DNA of 64,000 nucleotides, taken from assembly GCA_914767715.1 (NCBI GenBank), contig OU612069.1, forward strand, positions 2,730,001-2,794,000. Direction: 5' to 3'. The translations under genes were made by a program, and so were the position numbers. How positions within the stretch are numbered: the first letter of the stretch is position 1; every line of letters starts with the position of its first letter. This DNA is from Membranipora membranacea. Its lineage: Eukaryota; Bryozoa; Gymnolaemata; Cheilostomatida; Membraniporidae. Below, piece after piece: positions 1 to 10,600 of the stretch. The notes under the pieces were generated by a model. The model searched no databases. It was not told where the DNA came from and worked only from the letters and a program-made list of their open reading frames with translations.

Positions 1-1349
1 AGCTAGACTTAATAACAGTACAATATGTTGATGATTCTTATGCGCAGTTGTAGTTAGCCTGAGGGGAACCTCCCGGTGATAAATTATTAATGAAGGCAAT
101 TTGTTATCAAATGGATTGGAATTTTGAGCTGTTATGGTATGTAAAACCCATAATAATCAACAGCTCTTTAACATAACCTCAATAATCCATTCAATAACAT
201 CCTTCCTTGGGATAAACTTATGATTACCCACATATTACACATTCCATAACCTTTTCAAACAATGTTATAAAGTATGCATTGACTGAGTGGGATTATTGTG
301 CAGTGTGAAGGGCTTTAGCACAGACATTTTTTTACTCTGATTTCTAGCTGCTCAATTTTTTCTTTTTCCTTCAGCCATCATTTAAAACATTGCTATTCAA
401 CTTGATCAACACCATTGATGATATTATATTCAATTTCCTTTCTGTTTCTTTTGTCTCTATTTTTTTTTCTGGCACTGAGTGCAAAACATTTCCAATGAGA
501 TGACTTTGGTTGCCAATAAAAGTATATCTCATCATTCCCTGTTCCCATTGCCAAATTTTTGAAAAAAAGTAGGCTACAGTGAATAAATCGGTATGAGGGG
601 GAACTTTTATGGCTATATTGTTGTTATCATGCGTCATTAAATTCCTTATCAATATGCCGGCTTTATGAGTGGTAACTAGAGCATGATGTTTGCCAACACT
701 TGTCGAAATTGACAAAGTACTGAGGAAAAAAGTCATAAGAATTAGGATCTTATCTTTTTTGTCCCAAGGCTTTACAGCTACATTGTTAATTTTTTGATGG
801 ATTAGCTGGCGCTTTAAAAACATTACACAATGTTGTGGAAATGAGAAGCATTAAAAAAAGCGGAATGGCTGTGGGGAATAGGACGGTTATACAGATTTGC
901 CACGGACATTGAAAGTTTGTTTTCAATGTGAGAATGGTGAGTTAGACATCTCATAACTTTGTGCTTGGTGAGGTAACAGTATTGTGATGAAACAAAACAA
1001 AAGTGTGAGACATTAACCAAGCATTGCGTGTCATAATGTGAACAAGTTTCGACAGCATGCATGGTTTATAATTGTGAGTTTGAATAGACATGTGACACAT
1101 GAGTTATGTTATTAAAAGTAGCAGGGACAATTAGAGTGCTCTTGTCATAGTGTGTTATCCTTGTGTACATTGCTTTCATGTGAATGCATGCCTCATTCAT
1201 ACGGTTCTGTGGTTACACACTTTTTCAGTGCCGCGACATTTTGTGGCTTACTGCTATCAAACACAAATGTTTGTTATTGGTCACTCAAGCCCCCCCTCCC
1301 CCTTGTCATTCTATGCATGGAAAAGTCTGACTAAGTCTAGGATTCTTAC
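1..1349 (-). other. DLG intron 3 (left edge), no further exon recognised
   Basis: Downstream of DLG exon 3 on the minus strand. I find no PDZ-like coding segment here. It holds AT-rich unique sequence with no clear repeat; a small linker exon could be missed. Confidence 0.5.
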
Positions 1350-1504
1350 CTCTTCCGGGGGCTCATACGCCTGCCCGTTCTCAACAGGAGCTGGTTCTCC
1401 ATTTGTAGTGGCATACCTCTCTGCTACCTTCAATGTAGCCTGTGTTTTCTCATGTGTACTCAGCTGCTGATCCAGCAGTGTGGCCTCATAAAATTCCTGT
1501 ATGT
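1350..1504 (-). CDS. DLG1: DLG coding exon 3 (end of L27 and linker)
   Basis: 155 nt, phase 1 in, phase 0 out, acceptor TTAATAG and donor GTAAGA. Begins DIQEFYEATLLDQQLS, the end of the L27 domain, then a hydrophilic linker ending EPPEE. The linker is not obviously conserved. Confidence 0.92.
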
Positions 1505-2612
1505 CTATTAAGATGAAATAAGTGTTGAACTTAAATTTTATACACATTGATGTTCTACTAATTTCATGCAGAATAAAATAATTATTCAAAGTAGCCCAAT
1601 GTCTCATGCTTATCAGTGACCTTACAATGCTGAGGTTTGGTTTTTCTGAAATATTGTCTCAAATGATTGAAAGCGCTTGTCGGTTTTCGTTATTCTTTTG
1701 AAACGAGAAGGTATATGTGTGTGAAGGTAATATCACCAGATGAGTTAAGCTACCGGTAGTTTCAACTCAACACTGGAAAGTAAGACAAACCTATCAGTGA
1801 TTTGAAAAGTTCGCTGTTGAAAACTCCAATGACGCGATCCACTGCACTTTTTAAGCTCTGCTCTCGTGGATCTTGTAACTTTGTTTTGTAAGCGTTCAGC
1901 AAGTATATCGCTCTATCGGCATCTACAAGTAAAAACACACATGGTTTAAATAGCATAGGTTCCTTTCTACTTTATGATGTGAGGTGACAGGTAGGTCAAA
2001 CTGTATCTAGCGTTAGCCACCATGTACATGACTGTCCCTAGTGTCAAGTAGTGATCATCACCCACAATAGGCATCTAAATATAATGTGTTGGAAGTCATG
2101 TACTACAACAAGTAGTCTAGGCTTGTGGTATGTGCCATTGTTCACTTGCAGTCACAAAACCAATGCCCACGAGTGATGTGTGCACCATGTATATGTGTGT
2201 TTGTCCATATACAATATCTATGTATAAGTTAACCCAACCGAAGAGTAGTAACTCAATGAACTCCTTCTTCATTCATTGAGTCACTCGTTTTAAAATGATT
2301 TTACACCATCACCACACTTACAATTACATACATTAAAAAATACAGTGTTGACTGGAGGATAAATTTTATGGACTATTTATTGCAAGCTCCAATAGCCAAA
2401 GACACTGCCATTCATTGCAAGAAGCATACCAATTAAACATATAACTTGGTCTGCATTTTTAATGAATTAATTGACTGATAGAATGAATGGGCTTTACTCA
2501 AGTCAAAGTGAAACATCATTATTTTATTAATTAGCCTAGCTAGTATCACACTCAAAGCTTAGACATGAATATGATGATAATTTATTTATTTACCTTCCTT
2601 TCTAACCGGCAT
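1350..2612 (-). CDS. DLG1: DLG1-type MAGUK scaffold, 5' part (partial gene, runs off left edge)
   Basis: Three joined coding exons (2594-2612, 1791-1922, 1350-1504; phases 1, 1, 0) give a 102-codon N-terminus. It opens MPVRKED and continues with an L27 domain containing ADRAIYLLNAYKTKL, the run SAVDRVIGVFNSELFKSLID and IQEFYEATLLDQQ. This matches the N-terminus of vertebrate DLG1/SAP97 (MPVRKQD... and IQEFYEVTLLD) almost position by position, and the intron phases let the frame run through. DLG proteins are membrane-associated scaffolds (L27, three PDZ, SH3, GK domains) that organise basolateral junctions and synapses; the L27 domain pairs with partners such as CASK/LIN7-type L27 proteins. 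Only the L27 part and about 47 residues of linker are in the window; PDZ1 and beyond would lie left of base 1. The gene follows JADE on the same strand, with 1.8 kb between the JADE stop and the DLG start codon. Confidence 0.9.
1791..1922 (-). CDS. DLG1: DLG coding exon 2 (L27 domain)
   Basis: 132 nt, phase 1 in and phase 1 out, acceptor TTGTAG and donor GTTTGT. Encodes most of the L27 helical bundle, from ADRAIYLL to FKSLI. The same exon boundaries and phases are expected from vertebrate DLG1. Confidence 0.93.
2594..2612 (-). CDS. DLG1: DLG coding exon 1 (19 nt, start codon)
   Basis: Encodes MPVRKE plus one base of the next codon, then a donor GTAAAT. Joining it to the next exon completes an Asp codon, giving MPVRKED, which matches the known SAP97 start MPVRKQD. 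Too short for ORF finding; recognised by homology and phase. Confidence 0.85.
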
Positions 2613-3431
2613 CTTTAATATCCTTCTACAGTTTAGCTCAAAAATGCTGTTATCATGAGCAAAGTTGAAAATGGGTCAAAACTCCAAAAACTTGACAAAA
2701 TACAACAGGTGCCAGTGCTTAGTGTCTTTTGATCTACTAGTTCACTAGTATGCAACGTTAGTTAGTACAAGCTTCCTGAATGGTGGATTGTAGGTCATGT
2801 GACATTCAAACCAAAAATAGGTCAGTACGAGAATACAACTTCTAAAGCAAAAAATAATTCAGAGGGTTGTCCTCCTATTATAAAGAGGACACAACTTCAA
2901 GTTTACGAACAAATTGAGCAGTAATTATGTGACACCATGTTTTGTTGTTTCCATCACTGACACTGTGAATAAGGTTTTACGTAACTTCAATAATTCATGA
3001 ATTCCTGACAATGGACAATCATAAGTGCTTTTCAATTGGAAGACCACTTTTACCTGGCAGATTAAAAACCATGCAGATTTTCCCTTTCAAAACCCATTTT
3101 GCTGAAGATCAGGAAATTAATTTGTGCCAGATCAGACTCTTCGAGAAACAAAGCAACAATCAGTCAATTCGCAATACTATCTTCATGTCTCCCTATTCCA
3201 GCTACATGACTTCCTCCGTATTTTGAGGTCTCACAGGTTGGCATGTATGAGATGCATAGCCCACTTCAACCTCAGTAAATAAAGATCAGTAAATATGTAT
3301 CAGTAAATTAAGATCTCTATTCCCATATTCCCAATTTACCATAAGCATTGTTTAGCAGATATCCTGTTTAAAATATGTTTATACATGAAATGTATATATA
3401 TACTCATGATCCAGAAGATATAATAATAGCT

Positions 3432-3536
3432 AGTTTAGTTTGGCTAGTTTTGAGGTGACTTAATGTCAGCTATTTCAAAACAGTCCATAAGGGCGAAGTT
3501 TCCTCCAGTGAATACTTAACCCACGTAGGGTGAAAG
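3432..3536 (+). repeat. Dispersed repeat, family R3, copy 1
   Basis: Contains GGCTAGTTTTGAGGTGACTT followed by AATGTCAGC, then CAGTGAATACTTAACCC. The same ordered motifs recur at 27888-28056, and the first part at 23910-23960, all on the plus strand. Termini not defined. Confidence 0.55.
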
Positions 3537-3925
3537 GCCAAGTAACACTTTGTGTCAATTGAGAATTTGAAAATAAATTAAAGATTGCTTTGAGGTTTTA
3601 GTGTCTTTATCTCTATTTTTTAGACACAGTGAGTAAAATTGCACAGCAAGGTTCAGGAGTGAAAAAATATAGGGCCGGGGTAATTCTGCTAGCTTTGGCT
3701 GCAAACGCTTTGCATATCATAATTATGTATCTGTTACAACAAGGCAATATGTACAATGTAAATAGTGGGCGCATGACAAACAACTCCAAATGAGTTATCA
3801 TCCTATCTCATGGAAAGAATTGAAACTTCTCTCTGTTAACAAGTGTTAAAAAGTGTATGTGTAGGAATATATATAGAGTTCATTAAAGTTGATTAAATAT
3901 TGAAATACTGACAATGCAGATAGCC

Positions 3926-3979
3926 TTTGTTAATGCGCAGTAGATGGCTGCATATGCCACCTACTGCGCACCAACAAAG
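3926..3979. repeat. Hairpin-forming inverted repeat
   Basis: Arms TGCGCAGTAGATGGC (3934-3948) and GCCACCTACTGCGCA (3956-3970) pair with one mismatch around a 7-nt loop. Pairing continues outward for about 9 more positions with two mismatches (CTTTGTTAA against CCAACAAAG). It could be a MITE remnant or a structured RNA. Confidence 0.7.
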
Positions 3980-4152
3980 ATTAGGACAATAATTGATACA
4001 CGAAAAAACGATGACAAGTGAATTGCCACCGGAGTATTTACAAATGATTTTACACATGAAGGACAATAAAAAGAAAAAGGTTAAAATTGAGTGTCTAGTC
4101 TAGTCATATCAAGAGCCCAACTAGCCCGAATTTAGCACCAAGAATCACTTAC

Positions 4153-4203
4153 AATTTGACATACGGTTCCAAGTCTTTGCATCAGAACATCTTTTGCAAC
4201 TGC
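4153..4203 (-). other. Exon-like segment, possible DLG 5' UTR exon or alternative JADE exon
   Basis: A 51-nt segment bounded by a good acceptor (ATTTCAG) and a consensus donor (GTAAGT), open in phase 0 with a 17-residue peptide starting AVAKDVLMQRLG. It is not needed by either gene model: JADE already ends at a stop in exon 15, and DLG exon 1 contains its own start codon. Untranslated first exon of DLG is the simplest reading; an alternative 3' exon of JADE, spliced from the donor-like CGA|GTGAGC inside exon 15, is also possible. Confidence 0.35.
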
Positions 4204-4411
4204 CTGAAATCTAATGACAAAATTGACATGGTTACTCTAGGTGCTGAAATTAGGCATTTTCAATAGTCAGGTTATAATAAATAGCCTAAGATCTTGTGCG
4301 TCTACTCTGTTAAATAGGAGGCGCCGATTACAACAGCTCAGGTACTTAAGCTAAACAGCTAGCCTAGGTTTTCCAAGCTATTTCAAGAGGAAGCGCAGAT
4401 GATAACAGCCA

Positions 4412-4600
4412 CTAATAAGTTGACACAGAGTGCCAGATTTTAGCTAAGCTTTCCTGTAGTCTTGACCTAGTTACCCTCTGAGGGAACTGATCGCTCACTC
4501 GAGGATATAAGAAATTATCAGACATTACATCTGTTGGGTCTAAATCAGAGTCATAATTCTCTTTACCATCCAGTAACCCATCGTTAACACAGATAGACAC
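4412..4600 (-). CDS. JADE1: JADE exon 15 (stop codon)
   Basis: 189 nt including TAG at 4412-4414, phase 0 in, acceptor CTTACAG. Encodes [20 protein letters not shown] and ends [10 protein letters not shown]-terminal sequence is not conserved enough to confirm; an internal donor-like CGA|GTGAGC could give another end. Confidence 0.7.
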   Translation of the reverse strand: MSICVNDGLLDGKENYDSDLDPTDVMSDNFLYPRVSDQFPQRVTRSRLQESLAKIWHSVSTY

Positions 4601-7600
4601 CTGTAAGAAAAAAAGGATATTTTTGTATGAGAGTCAAGTTTAAGTAGCAAGCTAGCTAGCAAAAGTCTGGCTCTTTTGGCCATACCTAGTAAGTAAGCTA
4701 TTCTATTTCTGTAATGACATTCCATGTATGTTTAAACGGCAATGGCAGGCAAGGGTATCGGGTCTCCACCTCACACAAGCCACTCGAGCTTAAGGGTGTC
4801 CGTTACATAGGGTGGTCGAGTATAGCCTAGTTTAAAGAGACCTTTATAGTAAAGTATAAAACTGCTTTAATTTGAACAGTCTAACTGCCAGCTATGGGGC
4901 CTTGCCAGGCTCTTGGGAAGTGACACGAGTTGCAATTGTGTTGCAAACTTACGGTAAGATACAAAATGGTGATTAAAAGCAGATCAGAACATCAAAACAA
5001 ACTGGATTTTTCAGTTGTCAGTTCTATAATGTGACAATTACCTCGTTATCGACATCCTGGTATATCTTGTGTGCACAGCTGCCGTAGAGCTGTACACTGT
5101 TAGCCGTATGCTGTCGAGGGCTGGGTAGAGATTTAGGTAAAGGTTTAAAGTAGAACGCTAGCTTCTTCTGTGTACGATCTGATATACCGTTAATGTAAGC
5201 TTTAGGTCTCTTTGTGCGGAATATTTTACTATGCACTTTATCCTGCAGAGCCTATAAAATATCATTTAATCATTATTGCCAACAAGACTAGAGAGTAAAG
5301 AGGGATTTGGTCAACTTTCAGGGAAATAAATTGGGTTAAGATATAGTGGAAATTTAATGATTGTGAAGATATCTGAAGAAATTTCACCCTCAAAAGATAG
5401 ATACAACATACAGTGGTGTGCGCGTACCACTGCACAACACACAGGTCTTCAGCTAGAAGCCATGAGTCAAGCGCTGTTTCGAGGCCTTCTCTAGTACAAC
5501 TTCCTCATGGCCGGCCCAGCAGCAAGAAGCCACTACTTAGACCCTCTAACATCCTGCAGCAGCAAGCATACTTAGTATATGGGTCCAACCACTGAGGTCT
5601 GTCGACAACTTCTTGATAAAATGTGTTTTTTTTTTCTTGATGGAGGATATTGCATATCTGACAATAACAGACTGAGTAGAATCCCTTTCAAAATTATGGC
5701 GGAGATAAGCTACTCAACCTAGTAGCAAATGTATACCTTATAGGTTTTCAAGGGGATGTATATATACATACCTTGCTGATTCTCCAGGGGTTACTGGGGT
5801 GTATATATACATACCTTGCTGATTCTCCAGGGGTTACTGGGATGTATATATACATACCTTGCTGATTTTCCAGGGGTTACAGGGGCGTATATACATACCT
5901 TGCTGATTCTCCAGGGGTTACTGGGATGTATTTCCTCTTGAGTCCTCTCAGGGAAGGTAACCCTCTCTGTGTGACTCGTTATCACAGGAGCTTCTGATTT
6001 AACACTATCACTATCTGAGTCGGAACCTGAGCTAGAAGAGGCCTCCTTATCATCCTCCGGAGCGGGGCTGTCCTCTTTATCGTCCCCACCATACTGTGAA
6101 TATAAAGGTGGATATTGTAGGCTAGCTAGAAGACTCAATACACACTAGAAACGACCTGAACATTTTCTCCCCTATGCTGAACAATGTCGCATAAATTTAA
6201 TATGATCTACAGCAAATAAAAATGACATAACTTTTTCAGGATTTTCTCTTCATTCAAATTATAAACAATCACTGAAATGCTATGGTTGAACTAAGCCTAT
6301 CTATGTTAGCTGCCAAGAGGGCCTGTGTGCCAGTGTACTAGGGTATGCCGCCAACATAACTAACAATGACAAGACATGTCAAATCTTAAGGTACAATCAA
6401 GAGCCCCTACGGAAAAACAAAAGAAGATAATTCGGTAAATACAATTCAAAATTATCTCCCCACTTGACTCACATGACTGAAGCTCCAGAGGCGAGGGTTA
6501 TCGTATATAGTCTCGCTATGATTAGCGTCTACCACTATACTCAGGTCACCTGGTGAGAGGTTCATACTGTCTATAACTAGCAGCTGCTTATTAAACACCT
6601 CCTGTCTGGTCTTATAGAAGCGTCGCCTCTCCTTCTCTCGTTTAGATATCATATAACACAGATTACGTACCTGTCATAGTCAAACAGAAACATTATATTA
6701 ATATATATTATTATGATATACTATAAAAGATATCATATAGATGAAATTATATTATTATATATTGTCCTATTTATTATTATTATATTTTATTTGTCCATTC
6801 GTGCTCATATAGACGTAATATAATACATGGCCTGCTCAGGCTGCTTAGGGTAGGGACAGGTGCCACAGTAAAGGAATCCTTTTAGTCTAGATTGATGAGT
6901 CCTCAATTCAAACAAATCTGCTAGAGAACAGTATTACAGTATTGGTGCGTATATTAAAAACTTAAACCATTTATACCACAATCAAGTTTCATGGTTATGC
7001 ATGAGTGAGCTGTTGGCAAAAAGATAGTTTTGTCAATGGAACAAAAGTGGAGGCTGTGATATTTAAGGACACAATGATTTAGGATTAGTAGAACAGAGAA
7101 TGTGTTAGTTAATGCTGAGCGTTACCCGATATATATAACTAAAAAGAACTGACCCAAACTTGAATTTTCACAATGATTTTTTATCAGTCTACAAGCAAGC
7201 AACAAACACAAAGAGATTTGATCTAGAGGGATAAAAGAAGATACCCTAGGGGAGCGAAGGGATCCAAGGAGGAAAAGTTTTTTAACTCGCCCATCCCCGA
7301 AAGAGCTATTTTGAAGGTTAGCTAACATTAACTCACCATCTTTATTTTATATAGACGCTCACCTAAGCTAGCCAATATTTAGCGCTAAGTAAAATCTAGG
7401 CACCCTCAAACTAGGCAAGCTAAACTCTTGCTAATATCGACTCCTCTAGAGTCGAACTTAAAGAAAAACTAGGCCTATAGTTCTTTATTCCTGACATTTG
7501 TTGTCTTGATGGCTACCCTATTTGATGGCTCTTTAAAAGCTCAGGTAGTTTGTGTGGTGGTGCAGAGAATGAAAAAAGTGTGCGATAAAGTAGATATATT

Positions 7601-10600
7601 AATCAGTTCTATAGAAGGTATGATAAATCCTACGTCAATCACAACACAGTTGAAAAAAGTGTTTGCTATCATATTGTTAATTCATTATAAATGATAGTAT
7701 AAGGTTTTCAATTTATATGATATATCATATATTGAATACATTTTCTTAATCTAATATGCCTAAGGCCACACCAAATTAATGTCTTGATCTAGATGACGAG
7801 CAAGAAGGAATTTTGGAGGAGGGAGGAGGTATATTATTTTTCATTTTATGCCAAAATACTAGAGGAGGCTGGAGGGAATTCCATTTTATTGTTTTATTTT
7901 TGGCAACTATGGAGAGGACGCTGGAGGGAAATTCATTTTATCACAAATTTTGTGTTATTTTTACAATAATTTAGAGAATGATCAGCTGGAGGTAATTTTA
8001 GTTTATTTCTATGATCCAGATAATATTTCAGAGGAGGGAGGTAAATCTAGATCAAGACATCAATTTGGTGTGGCCTAACATATGGATATTTTTATTATAA
8101 TTGTACGCATAAAATTATTTTATTACATATAATTTCTATCATATACATAATAATACTCACACGCTCGAGGTCCTGCCTAAGCTGTACAAACATCTTCTGT
8201 CTGGCGAGCATCGAGCCCTCCTGCTGCTTAACAAGCATGTCCTCCTCTTCAGCTGTGAATATAAGACAAACGATAAAAGTTAAATGTAGTCCTTCATGAT
8301 ACCTACGCGATTCCCGAGAATCATTGTAATTTTGCTAATATCTATCGCATGAAAAGGGATACAAAAACTTGATCTTTCGAATCAATTCATCTTTCGGTTG
8401 AAACGATCCTAAAATATTAACATTTTATTTAGTTGGGTAACTCAATCTACTGTTATTTGTCATAAAAGGTCTGTAGTCATACAGAATACTGTGTGGAATA
8501 CTTTTAAAAACTGACATTCTAAATCAATAATTTTGAAACAAATCAAAAAAATAAGTTTGTGAAATCAGCCGTTGGGTTGTGCTCTGATGTCATTTTATAA
8601 GAAAAGGGGCAGGGGCCAGCCATACAGGGACAAAGCTAAAACAATTAGCCACCAATGAGGATCGAACTCATGACCTCCTGTTTACTAGACAGGCGCTCTA
8701 GCCACTGAGCTATGGCGGCTTGGTGGTTGCTGAAAAAAAGTGGGAATAAGAATATCTTGATCATGTGGTTGCTATCGCCCACAAATGTGGTTGTTATCGC
8801 CAAGGTGAGTAGATAATAATTACAGTGATTATTCAACGTATTCGATAAACAACTGATAAAAGTGAGAGTATTCAAAATTAATCTAAATTTCATCGATATT
8901 CACTGTCACCATTGATAAGATAAGAGCTGGCAGGTCTACTGCAACTTGTTAGTGATAGCAATAAATAATCAATTTTATTTGGAATTTGGCGAACCATAAA
9001 ACAACTGCTAATTAATTAATGAACTCACAGAAAGTTTTGCAACAAACAGTTTAGACAACATTGCTGACTTCTAGCTTGCCAAAAATTTATATCGCTGAAA
9101 AATAATATCATGAACTTAGGTAGATAAAGTAACAAACCTTTAGGTGCCAGGAGAGGGCTGCCAAAGTTAGCTTTTCGTTTTATTTTCCAGTACTCGTATA
9201 CAAAGCTTATCAGAGGTTTATCATAAGATAAAGACTTCACTACCTCCGATACAGAAACGGAATTATAAAATTTCTCCTCCAACTCAGCTATCCTGTAAAC
9301 AAAGAATGACAAATGCTAAAAGTCAAGTTGTAACTCGTGGTATACCCATAAACACCTATTTTATTTTATTATATCCTGTTTTATATATATATATATCATA
9401 CAAATTTATATTTTGTTCTGTATATAATACTTGTTTCCCCCGATTATACAGAATGAAATATTATAACATGTACACTATGTTATATTTCCAGAGTAAATTA
9501 TTAAAACTTTGTTTACTTATTGGTCACAAATTCACACATACTTTTGCGATCTAGCGTCTGCCTTCTCCTGCTCTGTCATACTCTGGCTTTCCTTCTTAGG
9601 AGATAATGATGTGTGCTTCGGACAGTACGCCTGTAAAATAACAAAGATAAACATTATATTATATTATTCACACCGAGTCTTGATATGCTTGAAAAGTGTA
9701 TAATTTTTCATCGAATGGTGAAATTTTTATTGCAATGGTGTTTTCCATTTGTTTTACACTAGATCTTATGACATTCATGTTGTAGTTGTACTAAACTGGT
9801 GCTTGCTATTCTCTATTCACCAATATGTCATGGTGATTTTGAGACCTTATGTATGGTTGTGAAAGGACAAAGTAGACCTTTTAAGTTTAAGTTTTCTTAA
9901 CCTCGATACTTGGAAGATTTGTTGCGAGAACTCAAAGGCAAAGCAAATTGGAATGATAATAATATGCTGCATTAGCAGCTAGCTAGAAGTGATATATCGC
10001 TTGAAAATACTCTAAGCAAAAATCTATCATGGATAAATTTACATCTAAGGAAAATTGCTCATCAGATGTGGCAGCAGCAGATTATTGCACATGGGAATGT
10101 TGCGTGGTGTCATTGATCAAGTTTTTGTGGAGAATTTACTGCACAATTTGCACTTACTATTTGATGTATCTATAAGTGAGAGTATGGAGTTTTGAAAGCT
10201 AACCTAAGAACACTGGAAAAACAGTTGTCATTAGTAATGATCTGTAATAAGTCAGAGTTTTCAATAAATTTTGTAAAGTTCCTCCACAACCCTTGATTGG
10301 TTGAATCGAAAAGAAAATCTCAGAGGGCTTATACCATTACCCAATGTCTAATCGGTATTAATTGACCGGGTGTTTAACATCTATTGAGCTCAAGTGAAAA
10401 GTATGGTCATGACATCTCACCTTATAATACCCTGAAGAAATGTATTGTTATCCAGAGCTTTGTTGAGCTAGTTTGGGGGTGAACAAATGACGGTTAGCAC
10501 CTATTTTTCAACAGCTGAGGGGTTCATACTAAGTAACGAGGCCATGTAAATGTTAACTAGTCAAAAATTTCCCCATTCAAGCCTGTGCAAAACAGTCAAC

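Larger units (their letters stand above)
2613..4411. other. JADE-DLG intergenic region
   Basis: Between the JADE stop codon and the DLG start codon, both on the minus strand. It should hold the JADE 3' UTR and the DLG promoter and 5' UTR. Seen in it: an exon-like 51-nt segment (4153-4203), a strong hairpin (3926-3979) and a dispersed repeat copy (3432-3536). No open coding sequence with homology was recognised. Confidence 0.6.

Noticed and set aside
371-823. 150-codon open frame, minus strand, left edge
   Set aside because: No recognisable domain, no splice context; lies in DLG intron. A frame of this size is not surprising by chance in 64 kb read six ways.
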